A program made the translations under genes and the position numbers. DNA of 64,000 nucleotides, from NCBI RefSeq assembly GCF_009663685.2, contig NZ_RCOG02000012.1, positions 422,056 to 486,055 of the forward strand, in the 5' to 3' direction. The notes beneath the pieces were generated by a model that worked only from the letters and a program-made list of their open reading frames with translations, searched no databases and had not been told where the DNA came from. Below are positions 43,593 through 53,589 of this stretch, piece after piece (the stretch's first letter is position 1; the number at the start of each line of letters is the position of its first letter). Source of the stretch: Cupriavidus sp. U2 (GTDB lineage Bacteria; Pseudomonadota; Gammaproteobacteria; Burkholderiales; Burkholderiaceae).

Positions 43593-44582
43593 TTACTGCT
43601 GCGTGGTGGCGGCGGCCGCCTTGTCCAGGTCGGCCAGGCGACGCGTCACGTCGGCCAGCTTCTTTTCCTTGTCGGCGGCGGCCAGCGTGGTATCGGTCTC
43701 GATCCTGGTCTTTTCCTTGGCCAGCTCGATCTGGCGGATCGGCACCAGTTGGGCATCGCTCGACGGGCGGAAGCCCTGGTACGTCAGCGCGGCCAGCGTT
43801 TCCTTCTCGCGCGCGGCGTTGGCGCCCTTGCCGTAGTTGACGAAGAAGGTCTGGATCTTCTTCTTCATCTCCGGCGACAGGTCCTTGCGGTAGACCAGCG
43901 GATCGGCCGGGATCAGCGGCGACTTCCACAGCACGCGCACTTCGTCATAGGCGTTCTTGCCCGTATTGATGCGATAGCGTTCGAAGTTCTCGGTGTTGTT
44001 CACGGCCACATCCACCTGCTTGTTCAGCACCGACAGCAGGTTGGTTTCGTGGTTGCTGATGCGCACGGCCTTGAACAGCGCCTTCGGCTCTACCTTGTTG
44101 GCGGCCCACAGGTAGTAACCCGGCACGGCCGTGCCCGACGTCGAATTCGGGTCGCCTGCACCGTACGACAGATCGCGGCCGCGCCTGATCACGTCCTCGA
44201 CCGACTTCAGGTCGCTGTCCTTGCGCACGATCAGCAGCGACCAGTAGCCCGGGTTGCCGTCCTTGTCGATCACCGACGCGAACACTTCGCCATTGGCGCG
44301 GTCCACGGCTTCCATGGCCGACTTGTTGCCGAACCAGGCGATCTGCACCTTGTTGAAGCGCATGCCTTCGATGATGCCGGCGTAGTCCGAGGCAAAGAAC
44401 GGCTTGACCGGCACGCCCAGCGTCTTGCTCAGGTCGTCGATGACCGGCTGCCACGCATTCTTCAGGTTCGACGACGATTCGGTCGAGATGAAACCGATGT
44501 TCAGGGTCTTGGCATCCTGGGCAAAGGCGGGCAGCGCCACGACACCCGAGGCCACCACGGCGAGGAAGGTTCTGCGAAGCAT
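43593..44582 (-). CDS. phnD: Phosphonate ABC importer substrate-binding protein
   Basis: A 329-residue protein with a signal peptide cleaved near PAFAQ|DAKTLNIGF. PhnD-type segments are FASDYAGIIEGMRFNKVQIAWFG, given here from about residue 64, and NPGYWSLLIVRKDSDL. It captures phosphonates such as 2-aminoethylphosphonate in the periplasm. The C-terminal ~45 residues are Lys/Glu/Ala-rich and probably helical, beyond the core fold. CGGAG precedes the ATG. Confidence 0.93.
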   Translation of the reverse strand: MLRRTFLAVVASGVVALPAFAQDAKTLNIGFISTESSSNLKNAWQPVIDDLSKTLGVPVKPFFASDYAGIIEGMRFNKVQIAWFGNKSAMEAVDRANGEVFASVIDKDGNPGYWSLLIVRKDSDLKSVEDVIRRGRDLSYGAGDPNSTSGTAVPGYYLWAANKVEPKALFKAVRISNHETNLLSVLNKQVDVAVNNTENFERYRINTGKNAYDEVRVLWKSPLIPADPLVYRKDLSPEMKKKIQTFFVNYGKGANAAREKETLAALTYQGFRPSSDAQLVPIRQIELAKEKTRIETDTTLAAADKEKKLADVTRRLADLDKAAAATTQQ

Positions 44583-44644
44583 CGAAAACTCCGTTTGGAA
44601 AGACTGATGGGGAAACGCGGTCTGGGTAATTCGTAAAAATGCGA

Positions 44645-45499
44645 TCAGGCGGTGGCCAGGTCCATCCGGACCATGGCCGGGACGGGTACGCCGGCGGCCG
44701 GCGCCGGCGCGTCGGGCACGCTGTCGTGCAGCAGCTCGTCGGCCTCGGTGCCGTACAGGTCGCGCAGCATCTTCGGCGTCAGCGCGGCCGACGGACCGTC
44801 GTACACCACCTTCCCGTGGCGCAGGGCCACTACACGGGGGCAGTAGCGCATGGCCACATCCACCTGGTGCAGCGACACCACCACGGCTACCTTGCGGGTG
44901 CGATTGATCTGGGTCAGCAGCGACATCACGCGACGCGACGATTCGGGGTCCAGCGACGCAATCGGCTCGTCGGCCAGGATCACGCGTGCGTTCTGCACCA
45001 GCGTGCGGGCGATGGCGGCGCGCTGCTGCTGGCCTCCCGAGAGCGTCGAGGCGCGCTGAAACGCATAGTCGTCTATACCAACCTGGGCCAATGCATCGAG
45101 GCCGGTCTGTACCTCGTCCGCCTTGAAATAGCGGATCAGGCTGCGCCACTTGGGCACGCGGGTCAGCAGGCCGACCAGCACGTTGGTGATCACCGGCAGG
45201 CGGCCCACCAGGTTGAACTGCTGGAACACGAATCCAATCTCTGCGCGCACCTTGCGGACATCGCGCGCCAGTCGGCCGTTGCGCTGCACCGTGCGGCCGT
45301 TGACGAGAATCTCGCCCGCGCCGGTGTCGCCAGCGACAAAGCCGGCCACGTGGCGCAGCAGCGTCGACTTGCCCGAACCCGAGGCGCCCAGCAGGGCAAC
45401 CATCTCGCCGGGGGCGATGTGCAGCGTGACGTCGTCAAGCGCCTTGCGGTCCGCGCGGAACGACTTGCTCAGGCCGCGCACTTCGATTGCATGCGTCAT
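44645..45499 (-). CDS. phnC: Phosphonate ABC importer ATP-binding protein
   Basis: A 284-residue ABC ATPase with Walker [10 protein letters not shown], the signature [15 protein letters not shown] and Walker [18 protein letters not shown] ~30-residue Ala/Pro-rich tail follows the core. First gene of phnCDE. A good PHO-box match lies 46 bp upstream, so phosphate-starvation control by PhoB is likely. Confidence 0.93.
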   Translation of the reverse strand: MTHAIEVRGLSKSFRADRKALDDVTLHIAPGEMVALLGASGSGKSTLLRHVAGFVAGDTGAGEILVNGRTVQRNGRLARDVRKVRAEIGFVFQQFNLVGRLPVITNVLVGLLTRVPKWRSLIRYFKADEVQTGLDALAQVGIDDYAFQRASTLSGGQQQRAAIARTLVQNARVILADEPIASLDPESSRRVMSLLTQINRTRKVAVVVSLHQVDVAMRYCPRVVALRHGKVVYDGPSAALTPKMLRDLYGTEADELLHDSVPDAPAPAAGVPVPAMVRMDLATA

Positions 45500-45544
45500 G
45501 TCGACTCCCTTGCTTGAATGACCTGCGCATTCTGGCGAGGGCGG

Positions 45545-45562
45545 ATGACAGAACGATGACGT
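45545..45562 (-). promoter_or_regulatory. PHO box upstream of phnC
   Basis: On the minus strand, ACGTCAT-CGTT-CTGTCAT: two 7-bp repeats with a 4-bp spacer. The second repeat matches the PhoB half-site CTGTCAT exactly, the first at five of seven positions. It lies 46 bp before the phnC start and is oriented toward it. Confidence 0.65.
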
Positions 45563-45682
45563 GAGGCAGAGGTTTTTCGATGCGGGGGGAGGCGAGTGCG
45601 CGATGGGGCGCAGGGCGGGGTGGCAGGCGGGAAGATGGCCGAAGCGGCGCGCAGCGGGCCGTGCAACCGATGTCAGGCCCGT

Positions 45683-45722
45683 GGCACGGCCCCTGGCTCC
45701 GTGCCGGAGCCGGGGCTGTGCC
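45683..45722 (-). terminator. Long imperfect hairpin directly after rng
   Basis: A 40-nt near-palindrome begins at the base next to the rng stop. Arms contain GGCAC, GCCCC and GGCTCCG with their complements, with single mismatches. No T-run follows. It may end or protect the rng transcript. Confidence 0.5.
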
Positions 45723-47186
45723 TTACATCAGGATGATGTCGTACTGTTCCTGGTGGAACGTTGATTCCACCTGCAGCGAAATCGGCTTGCCGATGAAGTC
45801 GCCCAGCATGGCCATGTGCTGGCTTTCCTCTTCGAGGAACAGGTCGATCACTTCCTGCGAGGCCAGGATGCGGAATTCGCGCGGGTTGAACTGGCGCGAT
45901 TCGCGCATGATCTCGCGCAGCACGTCGTAGCAGACCGTACGCGCGGTCTTGACCTGGCCCTTGCCGGTGCAGACCGGGCATTGCTCGCACAGCACATGCG
46001 CCAGCGATTCGCGCGTGCGCTTGCGCGTCATCTCCACCAGGCCCAGCTGCGAGAAGCCGTTCACCGTGATGCGCGTGCGGTCGCGCGACAGCGCGCGCTT
46101 GAGCTCCGAGAGCACCGCGTCGCGATGCTCCACGTTCTCCATGTCGATGAAGTCGATGATGATGATGCCGCCCAGGTTGCGCAGGCGCAGCTGGCGCGCG
46201 ATGGTGTGGGCGGCTTCAAGGTTGGTCTTGAAGATCGTGTCGTCGAAGTTGCGCGCGCCGACGTAGCCGCCGGTATTGACGTCGATCGTCGTCATCGCCT
46301 CGGTCTGGTCGATCATCAGGTAGCCGCCGGACTTCAGGTCCACCCGGCGCGACAGCGCCTTCTCGATCTCGGCGTCGATATTGAACAGGTCGAAGATCGG
46401 GCGCTCGCCGGTGTAGTGCGACAGGCGCGACAGCACCGCCGGCGTGTATTCCTGGGCAAACTCGACGAGCTTCACGAAATTCTCGCGCGAATCCACCTGG
46501 ATCACGCCCGTGGCGTCGTTGATGAAATCGCGCAGCACGCGCTGGGCCAGGTTCAGGTCCTGATACAGCAGGCTCGGCGCCGGCTGCGTGGTGGCGTTCA
46601 GCCGGATCGACGCCCAGATCTTGCGCAGGTAGGCGATGTCGTTGCTCAGTTCCTCGTCGCTGGCTTCCTCGGCAATGGTCCGCACGATGAAGCCGCCGCG
46701 CTCGTCGCCCGGCACCAGGCCCTGCACGCGCGAGCGCAGTGCCTCGCGGTCGATTTCGCCTTCGATGCGCTGCGAGATGCCGATATGCGGGTCCTGCGGC
46801 AGGTACACCAGCGTGCGGCCCGCGATGCTGACCTGCGTGGACAGCCGCGCGCCCTTGGTGCCGATCGGGTCCTTGATCACCTGCACCATCAGCGCCTGGC
46901 CTTCGAACAGCGTCTTCTCGATGGCCAGGTGGCCGTTCTTCTCGCCGTCGCGCGGATGCCAGATGTCGGCCACGTGCAGGAACGCCGCGCGCTCCAGGCC
47001 TACATCGATGAATGCCGACTGCATGCCCGGCAGCACGCGCACGACCTTGCCCAGATAGATGTTGCCAACCAGCCCGCGCGTGAGCGTGCGTTCGACGTGC
47101 AGTTCCTGCACGGCCGCCTGCTGCACGATGGCCACACGGGTCTCTTGCGGCGTGATATTGACGAGGATGTCTTCGGTCATAGCCAT
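45723..47186 (-). CDS. rng: Ribonuclease G
   Basis: A 487-residue protein (E. coli 489). An N-terminal S1-like domain (about residues 40-130, [23 protein letters not shown] in part) is followed by the RNase E/G catalytic domain. The catalytic Asp residues lie in [12 protein letters not shown] and IIIDFIDM, and the Zn-link [11 protein letters not shown] is near the C-terminus. It matures 16S rRNA 5' ends and degrades mRNA. ATG 47186 or 47180 is possible. The maf-rng gap is 100 bp; they are often neighbours. Confidence 0.95.
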   Translation of the reverse strand: MAMTEDILVNITPQETRVAIVQQAAVQELHVERTLTRGLVGNIYLGKVVRVLPGMQSAFIDVGLERAAFLHVADIWHPRDGEKNGHLAIEKTLFEGQALMVQVIKDPIGTKGARLSTQVSIAGRTLVYLPQDPHIGISQRIEGEIDREALRSRVQGLVPGDERGGFIVRTIAEEASDEELSNDIAYLRKIWASIRLNATTQPAPSLLYQDLNLAQRVLRDFINDATGVIQVDSRENFVKLVEFAQEYTPAVLSRLSHYTGERPIFDLFNIDAEIEKALSRRVDLKSGGYLMIDQTEAMTTIDVNTGGYVGARNFDDTIFKTNLEAAHTIARQLRLRNLGGIIIIDFIDMENVEHRDAVLSELKRALSRDRTRITVNGFSQLGLVEMTRKRTRESLAHVLCEQCPVCTGKGQVKTARTVCYDVLREIMRESRQFNPREFRILASQEVIDLFLEEESQHMAMLGDFIGKPISLQVESTFHQEQYDIILM

Positions 47187-47286
47187 GGATGCCGTCGCCG
47201 GTCTGCCGGCGCTTGTTGTTGTCGCCCGGGGAGACCGGGCATCTGACCCCTGCATGCCCTGGCCGGATGCGGCGGAGGGGGCGAGG

Positions 47287-47889
47287 TCAGAAGCGCAGAC
47301 CCGCCTCGCGCAACAGCGCCGCCGTCTCGAACAAGGGCAGGCCCATGATACCCGAATAGCTCCCGTCGATACGCTCGACGAACTCGGCTGCGCGCCCCTG
47401 AATGCCATAGGCGCCGGCCTTGCCGAGCGGCTCGCCGCTGGCCACGTAGCGGTCGATCTCGGCGGCGCCCATGGCGCGGAATGTGACGTGCGAGATCGAC
47501 AGCGCATGGCGCTGGCCCAGCGCCGACACCACCGTCACCGCCGTCAGCACGCGGTGCGTGGTGCCGGACAGCGTAGCCAGCATGCGCGCGGCATCTGCGG
47601 CGTCAATCGGCTTGCCAAGGATGTCGCCACCCCGGCAGACGGTGGTATCGGAGGTCAGGATCGGCGCATCGGGCAGGCCGCGCCGCACGCGGCGCTGCAG
47701 TGCGGCATCGGCCTTGAGGGCGCAGACCCGCTGTACGTAGGCGTCGGGCGATTCACCGGGCAGTATGGCTTCGAGCGCCTCGGCGTCTCCGCCGGCATCG
47801 GCCAGCAGCAGTTCGTACTGGACGCCAAGCTGGGTCAGCAGCTCGCGGCGGCGTGGGCTTTGGGAAGCAAGATAGAGGAGTGAGGTCAC
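47287..47889 (-). CDS. Maf-family nucleoside triphosphate pyrophosphatase
   Basis: A 200-residue protein with the Maf signature [12 protein letters not shown] at the N-terminus, the TSDTTVC catalytic Asp segment and [18 protein letters not shown]. It hydrolyses non-canonical or excess NTPs; motif context suggests the dTTP/UTP-preferring YhdE type. It starts with GTG at 47889. It is upstream of rng in the same direction. Confidence 0.9.
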   Translation of the reverse strand: MTSLLYLASQSPRRRELLTQLGVQYELLLADAGGDAEALEAILPGESPDAYVQRVCALKADAALQRRVRRGLPDAPILTSDTTVCRGGDILGKPIDAADAARMLATLSGTTHRVLTAVTVVSALGQRHALSISHVTFRAMGAAEIDRYVASGEPLGKAGAYGIQGRAAEFVERIDGSYSGIMGLPLFETAALLREAGLRF

Positions 47890-47964
47890 GGAAATCGGCC
47901 AGCAGTTGTTGGCGACGATTGTACCGGCTCGGAATCGGCTTCCGCGGCCCGCGTGGGCCTGGTT

Positions 47965-48085
47965 CCCCTCTCCCTCATGGCGGGAGAGGGAGTAGGGCGG
48001 TTCAAATTGCCACAGGTCGGCAAGCAGAACCTCGATGCCCTCACCCCCAGCCCCTCTCCCGCGAGCGGGAGAGGGGAGCGAACCA
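47965..48085. repeat. Pair of palindromic intergenic repeats (CCCCTCTCCC type)
   Basis: The first unit, CTCTCCC / GGGAGAG, is at 47968-47988. The second is a perfect 12-bp inverted repeat, CCCCTCTCCCGC (48051-48062) and GCGGGAGAGGGG (48065-48076), followed by AGCGAACCAG. Together they fill most of the 209-bp rlmH-maf gap. A similar unit occurs at 60131-60161 and a degenerate one at 42511. Confidence 0.85.
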
Positions 48086-48098
48086 GGGGGGGATTGGA

Positions 48099-48578
48099 TC
48101 AGGCGCGATGGTAGGGGTGGTTCTGCGTGACCGACCAGGCGCGGTATAGCTGTTCGGCCAGCAGCACGCGCACCATGCCGTGCGGCAGGGTCAGGCTGGA
48201 CAGGCGCACCAGCGTCTGGGCGCGCGCCTTGAGTGCGGGATCGAGTCCGTCGGCACCGCCGATCAGGAAGGCGACGTCGCCGCCTTCGCGCTGCCACCCG
48301 GTCAACTGCTCGGCCAGCTGCACGGTGGTCCAGTCCTTGCCCCGCTCGTCAAGCGCGACAATCCGCAACTGCTTCGACAGCGAACCCAGCACGGCCTCGA
48401 TGCGCGCCGCTTCGCGCTGCATCACCGTGGCGGCGTTGTTGCTGGACGACCGCGCTTCGGGCTTGACCTCGCGAAGCTCGATGCGCAGCTCGGGCGGCAT
48501 CCGCTTGGTGTACTCGGCAAAGCCGGATTCGATCCACGCGGGCATCTTGTGGCCAACGGCCACGATCACGAGTTGCAT
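48099..48578 (-). CDS. rlmH: 23S rRNA (pseudouridine1915-N3)-methyltransferase
   Basis: A 159-residue SPOUT methyltransferase starting [16 protein letters not shown], with FLIGGADGL and [18 protein letters not shown] (SAM knot) and the C-terminal QNHPYHRA. It methylates pseudouridine 1915 in assembled 70S ribosomes. It follows rsfS, the usual rsfS-rlmH order. Confidence 0.96.
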   Translation of the reverse strand: MQLVIVAVGHKMPAWIESGFAEYTKRMPPELRIELREVKPEARSSSNNAATVMQREAARIEAVLGSLSKQLRIVALDERGKDWTTVQLAEQLTGWQREGGDVAFLIGGADGLDPALKARAQTLVRLSSLTLPHGMVRVLLAEQLYRAWSVTQNHPYHRA

Positions 48579-48625
48579 GTGCGATGCCCGGTGGAAATAC
48601 CTTCAGGACGGCGGGCCGCCTGCGC

Positions 48626-49435
48626 TCAGGCCGAGCGCGTGGCGCGCTTGCGCGGCGCGGCGGTCTTGGCGGCTGCGGTCTTGGTGGCGGCCGTCTTGCG
48701 TGCCGGGGCCTTGGTGGCCGTGCCGGCGGCGGTCTTGCGTGCCGGGGCCTTGGCGCCGGTGCCGGCGGCCGTCTTGCGCGCCGGGGTCTTCGCGGCCGTG
48801 CCGGACGACGTCTTGCGGGCCGTGGTGGTCTTGCGCGCCGGCGCCTTGGCGGCCGTGCCGCTGCTGCTGGTCTTGCGGACCGGCTTGCGGATCGTGGCGA
48901 TGGCGTCCGGGTCGGTGTCCTCGTGGCCCATCGGCGGCGACGGCTCCTTCATGCCTTCGGGCAGGCGGGCCAGTGCCGGGCGCAGGTTCGACGCACGGCG
49001 CACGCGCGGGGCCGGTTCGGCGTCCTCGTCGTCCATCGGCTCGCTGGCCTTGGCCAGGCCCTTGGCAGCGGCCAGCTTCACGCGGACCGGCTTGTCGCCC
49101 CAGATTTCCTCGAGGTTGTAGTACTGGCGCAGTTGGGGCTGCAGGATATGCACCACGGCGTCGCCGCAGTCCACCAGCACCCACTCGCCGGTTTCCAGAC
49201 CTTCCACGGCCACGATATGGCCGCCGGCGTCCTTGACCGTTTCCCGTACCGATGCCGCCAGGGCCTTGGTCTGGCGGTTCGAATTGCCGCTGGCGATCAC
49301 CACCCGGTCGAACAGTTCGGTCAGGTGAGTGGTGTCGAACACCTTGATGTCCTGCGCCTTCACATCCTCGAGCCCGTCGACGATCGCGCGCTGCAGTTTA
49401 CGAATATCCATGGTGTCTTTCTTGTTCAGCTTCAT
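48626..49435 (-). CDS. rsfS: Ribosome silencing factor with long Lys/Ala/Pro tail
   Basis: A 269-residue protein, over twice the usual ~110. The first ~120 residues are a normal RsfS domain (DIRKLQRAIVDGLEDVKAQD; VEGLETGEWVLVDCGDAVVH), which binds L14 and blocks subunit joining. The remaining ~150 are low-complexity, with repeated PARKTAA units (four PARKT copies) like histone H1/AlgP tails. The ATG at 49435 overlaps the nadD stop by 4 bp; ATG 49411 (MDIRKLQ) is the family-typical start. Confidence 0.92.
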   Translation of the reverse strand: MKLNKKDTMDIRKLQRAIVDGLEDVKAQDIKVFDTTHLTELFDRVVIASGNSNRQTKALAASVRETVKDAGGHIVAVEGLETGEWVLVDCGDAVVHILQPQLRQYYNLEEIWGDKPVRVKLAAAKGLAKASEPMDDEDAEPAPRVRRASNLRPALARLPEGMKEPSPPMGHEDTDPDAIATIRKPVRKTSSSGTAAKAPARKTTTARKTSSGTAAKTPARKTAAGTGAKAPARKTAAGTATKAPARKTAATKTAAAKTAAPRKRATRSA

Positions 49436-50166
49436 TCGGGTAGGGGCGCGTCGGGCGAGGGGTGTCGGTACAACCCGTGACGCGCGATGTAGTGTGCCAC
49501 GCCGGCCGGCAGTCGGTCATCCTTCTGGTCCGGCAACAGGCCTTCGGCCAGGTGCTCGCGCAGGCCGGTGGACGACAGGTCGACGGCCAGCGTCTGGTCG
49601 ATCCACATATGTCCGGAGGGCGAGCATTGTATCAGGTGCGTGTCCGCCAGGCGTTCCTGCAGCGCGGCAAGCACCGGCCCGCCCAGTTCTTCCAGGTGAA
49701 AGCCCGGTCGCGTGGCGATGCACAGGTGCACCTGTTCGAACAGCGCCTCCCAGCCGTGCCAGGTGTGCAGCCGCAGCAACTGGTCGGCGCCCATCAGCCA
49801 CGCCATCGACGTATGCGGGCCGTATGCATCGCGCAGGTGGCGTACGGTGTCGATCGTGTAGCTCGGGCCGTCGCGGTCCACTTCCATGCGGCTGACACGT
49901 ACCTTGGCGCGGCCCGGCACCAGCGATGCGGCCGCCAGTTCGGTCATGGCGAAGCGGTCGGCGGCCGGGGTCACGTGGTCGCCCTTCTGCCACGAATGGC
50001 CGGTCGGGATCCAGACCAGTTCGTCCAGGTCCAGGTGGTCGATGCACAGTTGCGCCAGCGCGACATGGCCGCGATGGGGCGGGTCGAAGGTGCCGCCGAG
50101 GATACCCAGGCGGTAGGGGCGCTGCGGATCGTCGATGCGGGCGGCGGCTTGGGGGGCTTCGGTCAT
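49432..50166 (-). CDS. nadD: Nicotinate-nucleotide adenylyltransferase
   Basis: A 244-residue nucleotidyltransferase with the ATP motif GGTFDPPHRGH near the N-terminus, WIPTGHSWQKGD and the C-terminal SSTGLREHL (ISSTxIR-like). It converts NaMN to NaAD in NAD synthesis. ATG 50166 lies 5 nt past the hemF stop; a GTG at 50181 would overlap hemF. The nadD-rsfS-rlmH order is conserved. Confidence 0.94.
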   Translation of the reverse strand: MTEAPQAAARIDDPQRPYRLGILGGTFDPPHRGHVALAQLCIDHLDLDELVWIPTGHSWQKGDHVTPAADRFAMTELAAASLVPGRAKVRVSRMEVDRDGPSYTIDTVRHLRDAYGPHTSMAWLMGADQLLRLHTWHGWEALFEQVHLCIATRPGFHLEELGGPVLAALQERLADTHLIQCSPSGHMWIDQTLAVDLSSTGLREHLAEGLLPDQKDDRLPAGVAHYIARHGLYRHPSPDAPLPE

Positions 50167-50171
50167 CAGGT

Positions 50172-51083
50172 TCAGGCCCACGCGCGCGCCGGCAGGAAAT
50201 CGGTATAGAGCGCCGCTTCCGGCGTGCCCGGCTGAGGCTGCCAGTCGTAGCGCCAGGTCACCTGCGGGGGCATCGACATCAGGATCGACTCGGCCCGGCC
50301 GCCCGACTGCAGCCCGAACAGCGTGCCGCGATCGAACACCAGGTTGAATTCGACGTAGCGCCCGCGACGATAGGCCTGGAAGTCGCGCTCGCGTTCGCCA
50401 TAGGGCGTGTCCTTGCGCGCGCGCAGGATCGGCAGGTAGGCGTCCAGGAAGGCATCGCCCACCGAGCGCATCATCGCAAAGCTCAGGTCGAAGCCCGGGG
50501 CGGAGAAATCGTCAAAGAAGATGCCGCCGATGCCGCGCGCCTCGCCGCGATGCCTGAGGAAGAAATACTCGTCGCACCACTGCTTGAAGCGCGGGTACAG
50601 GTCATCGCCAAACGGTGCCAGCGCCGCCTTGCAGGTACGGTGGAAGTGCGCGCAGTCGTCGGCGACGCCGTAGTAGGGCGTCAGGTCCATGCCGCCGCCA
50701 AACCACCAGACCGGCTCGGCACCGGGCTTCACGGCGATGAAGCAGCGCACGTTCATATGCACGGTGGGCACATGCGGGTTGCGCGGATGGAAAACCAGCG
50801 ACACCCCCAGGGCCTCGAAGCTGCGCCCGGCCAGTTCGGGCCGGTTGGCGCTGGCCGATGGCGGCAGCGTGTCGCCGCGCACGTGCGAAAAGCCCACGCC
50901 GGCCCGTTCCATGACCGCACCGCCCTCCAGGATGCGCGTGCGCCCACTGCCGCGCAGGCGTTCGGTGGGGGGCTTCTCCCAGCTGTCGGTCAGGAACGCC
51001 TGGCCGTCGATGGCGGCAACGGCGTCGGTGATGCGGTCTTGCAGGCCGAGCAGATAGTCACGGACTGCCTGGGAATCGATCAT
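50172..51083 (-). CDS. hemF: Oxygen-dependent coproporphyrinogen III oxidase
   Basis: A 303-residue protein (E. coli 299) with the family signature around [14 protein letters not shown], the [19 protein letters not shown] segment and [14 protein letters not shown]. It performs oxidative decarboxylation of coproporphyrinogen III to protoporphyrinogen IX in heme synthesis. It lies between purD and nadD on the same strand. Confidence 0.97.
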   Translation of the reverse strand: MIDSQAVRDYLLGLQDRITDAVAAIDGQAFLTDSWEKPPTERLRGSGRTRILEGGAVMERAGVGFSHVRGDTLPPSASANRPELAGRSFEALGVSLVFHPRNPHVPTVHMNVRCFIAVKPGAEPVWWFGGGMDLTPYYGVADDCAHFHRTCKAALAPFGDDLYPRFKQWCDEYFFLRHRGEARGIGGIFFDDFSAPGFDLSFAMMRSVGDAFLDAYLPILRARKDTPYGERERDFQAYRRGRYVEFNLVFDRGTLFGLQSGGRAESILMSMPPQVTWRYDWQPQPGTPEAALYTDFLPARAWA

Positions 51084-51163
51084 GATGGGCGGGTGAGGGT
51101 GGCCGGTGGCAAAGACGGCCGGGCGGGGCCGGCCGTCATCGCGGTGTCACGATTGTACCGGCT

Positions 51164-51194
51164 GGATTCGCCCCACGGGGACCGGGGCGAATCC
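51164..51194 (-). terminator. Perfect 11-bp hairpin between purD and hemF
   Basis: GGATTCGCCCC / GGGGCGAATCC with a 9-nt loop lies 36 nt past the purD stop. It has no T-run. It may partly end the purD transcript or act as an RNA stability element. Confidence 0.5.
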
Positions 51195-51229
51195 GGGCAA
51201 AACCGGTCTGACGACGGCGGCGGGCGCGG

Positions 51230-52498
51230 TCAGCGCTTGATGGCGCGGTAGCCGATGTCGGTCCGGAACTGCATGCCGTCGAAGTGGATCTGCTCCACGG
51301 CGGCATAGGCGTTCTTCTGCGCGGCCTTGACCGTGTCGGCCAGGCCCACCACGCACAGCACGCGGCCGCCGGACGTGCGCAGCGTGCCGTCCTGCAGCGT
51401 GGTGCCCGCGTGGAACGTCACGGCGTCGTCGGTTTCGGCGGGGATGCCGGTGATGACGTCACCCTTGCGGGGGTTTTCCGGGTAGTCGTAGGCGGCAATG
51501 ACCACGCCCAGCGCGGTGCGGCGGTCCCAGTCCAGCTCGATCTGGTCCAGCTTGCCATCCACGGCGGCTTCCATCACGTCGACCAGGTCGGTCTTCAGGC
51601 GCGCCATGATCGGCTGCGTTTCCGGATCGCCCATGCGGCAGTTGAATTCCAGCGTCTTCGGGTTGCCGTCCTTGTCGATCATCAGGCCGGCGTAGAGGAA
51701 GCCCGTAAAGGGGATGCCGTCCTTTTCCATGCCGCGCACGGTCGGCAGGATGATCTCGCGCAGCGCGCGGGCGTGCAGGGCCGGCGTCACCACCGGGGCC
51801 GGCGAATAGGCGCCCATGCCGCCCGTATTGGGGCCGGCGTCGGCGTCCAGCAGGCGCTTGTGGTCCTGGCTGGTGGCCAGGGCCAGCACGTTCTTGCCGT
51901 CCACCATCACGATGAAGCTGGCTTCCTCGCCTTCCAGGAATTCCTCGATCACCACGCGGGCGCCGGCATCGCCAAGCTTGTTGTCGGCCAGCATCATGTC
52001 CACGGCGCCGTGCGCTTCTTCCAGCGTCATCGCCACCACCACGCCCTTGCCCGCGGCCAGGCCGTCGGCCTTGATCACGATCGGCGCGCCCTGCGCGTCG
52101 ATATAGGCGTGGGCGCCGGCGGCGTCCGAGAACGTCTTGTAGAAGGCGGTCGGAATGCCATGGCGATGCATGAACGCCTTGGCGAAGTCCTTCGACGATT
52201 CCAGCTGCGCGGCAGCCTTGGTCGGCCCGAAGATGCGCAGGCCGCGGGCGCGGAACACATCGACGATACCGGCGGCCAGCGGGGCCTCGGGGCCCACCAC
52301 GGTGAAGGCCACGCCTTCACGCTCCACAAAGGCGGCCAGCACTTCGGGATCGGTCAGCGGCACGTTCTGCAGGCGCTTGTCGAGCGCTGTGCCGCCGTTG
52401 CCCGGCGCCACGTAGACGACCTGCACCTTGGGCGACTGGGCCAATTTCCAGGCCAGTGCGTGCTCACGCCCACCGGAACCGACAACCAAAACTTTCAT
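51230..52498 (-). CDS. purD: Phosphoribosylamine-glycine ligase (GAR synthetase)
   Basis: A 422-residue ATP-grasp enzyme starting MKVLVVGSGGREHALAWKL, with IVIKADGLAAGKGVVVA and the signature FNCRMGDPETQ. It catalyses the second step of purine synthesis. It is separated from yebC by a terminator and runs toward hemF. Confidence 0.97.
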   Translation of the reverse strand: MKVLVVGSGGREHALAWKLAQSPKVQVVYVAPGNGGTALDKRLQNVPLTDPEVLAAFVEREGVAFTVVGPEAPLAAGIVDVFRARGLRIFGPTKAAAQLESSKDFAKAFMHRHGIPTAFYKTFSDAAGAHAYIDAQGAPIVIKADGLAAGKGVVVAMTLEEAHGAVDMMLADNKLGDAGARVVIEEFLEGEEASFIVMVDGKNVLALATSQDHKRLLDADAGPNTGGMGAYSPAPVVTPALHARALREIILPTVRGMEKDGIPFTGFLYAGLMIDKDGNPKTLEFNCRMGDPETQPIMARLKTDLVDVMEAAVDGKLDQIELDWDRRTALGVVIAAYDYPENPRKGDVITGIPAETDDAVTFHAGTTLQDGTLRTSGGRVLCVVGLADTVKAAQKNAYAAVEQIHFDGMQFRTDIGYRAIKR

Positions 52499-52527
52499 GA
52501 TCCACTGCCAGAAAAGAAACGCATGCG

Positions 52528-52562
52528 AAAAGCGGCAGCTGGACTGGGGTCCGGGCTGCCGC
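52528..52562 (-). terminator. Intrinsic terminator of yebC
   Basis: On the minus strand, GCGGCAGC / GCTGCCGC with a 15-nt loop is followed by TTTT. It lies 23 nt past the yebC stop. Confidence 0.65.
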
Positions 52563-52584
52563 CGTGGGGCGCGGCGCGAGGAAC

Positions 52585-53310
52585 TTATTCCTCGATCACC
52601 GCGTTGGTGAAGACTTCCTGTACGTCGTCCAGGTTTTCCAGCGCGTCCAGCAGCTTCTGCATCTTGACGGCGTCGTCGCCGGTAAAGCCGACCTCGTTCT
52701 GCGGCTTCATCACCACGTCGGCCAGTTCGGCCTTGAAGCCGGCCGCTTCCAGGGCAGCCTTGACCGCGCCGAAATCGTTGGGCGGGCAGGTGACTTCGAT
52801 CGAGCCGTCGTCGTTGGTCACCACGTCGTCGGCGCCGGCTTCGAGCGCGGCGTCCATCAGCTTGTCCTCGGGCGTTTCCGGCGCGAACAGGAACTGGCCG
52901 CAGTGCGTGAACATGAACGCCACCGAACCCTCGGTGCCCATGTTGCCGCCGTGCTTCGAGAACGCGTGGCGCACTTCGGCCACGGTACGGGTACGGTTGT
53001 CGGTCAGGCAGTCAACGATGATCGCGGCGCCGGCCAGACCGTAGCCCTCGTAGCGGATTTCTTCGTAGTTGGCGCCTTCCAGGCCACCCACGCCGCGCTG
53101 GATCGCCCGCTGGATGTTGTCCTTGGGCATGTTGGCGTCCATGGCCTTTTCCATGGCCAGGCGCAGGCGCGGGTTCGAATCGATGTCACCGCCGCCGAGC
53201 TTGGCGGCCACGGTGATTTCCTTGATCAGGCGTGTCCAGATCTTGCCGCGCTTGGCGTCAGCGGCAGCTTTCTTGTGTTTGATGTTGGCCCATTTGGAAT
53301 GACCGGCCAT
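52585..53310 (-). CDS. yebC: YebC/PmpR-family transcription or translation factor
   Basis: A 241-residue protein starting [20 protein letters not shown], the universal YebC signature, with [14 protein letters not shown] and [20 protein letters not shown]. Members act as DNA-binding regulators, and recent work ties them to relief of ribosome stalling. GGAGAG lies 4 nt before the ATG. It stands in its own transcription unit. Confidence 0.95.
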   Translation of the reverse strand: MAGHSKWANIKHKKAAADAKRGKIWTRLIKEITVAAKLGGGDIDSNPRLRLAMEKAMDANMPKDNIQRAIQRGVGGLEGANYEEIRYEGYGLAGAAIIVDCLTDNRTRTVAEVRHAFSKHGGNMGTEGSVAFMFTHCGQFLFAPETPEDKLMDAALEAGADDVVTNDDGSIEVTCPPNDFGAVKAALEAAGFKAELADVVMKPQNEVGFTGDDAVKMQKLLDALENLDDVQEVFTNAVIEE

Positions 53311-53432
53311 GTTTCTCTCCGAAGCGGAAAACGTGTCGTGTGGTGTGGGAACCCGGCGGCATTGCGCCGGCGGGGCCGGGCCGGATGGGTCTCTGGGACG
53401 AATCCTGACGATCCGGCGGCCACGCCATGTGA

Positions 53433-53459
53433 TTGATGTGCCAATCTGCTGGCTATAAT
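53433..53459 (+). promoter_or_regulatory. Candidate promoter of the HerA-like gene
   Basis: TTGATG (53433-53438), 15 nt, TATAAT (53454-53459), about 130 nt before the ATG. The -10 is perfect; the spacer is short. Confidence 0.45.
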
Positions 53460-53589
53460 CAGCGCAGGATTTTATCACGCGCCCCTGCCGCCGCAGTGCC
53501 ATGTATGGGTTGTTTGCCCCGCCTGCACGCGTTCCCTATCCGCAGCGCACCTGTTTCCTGCCCCGACCGCCGACCGACGAGACCCCGCC

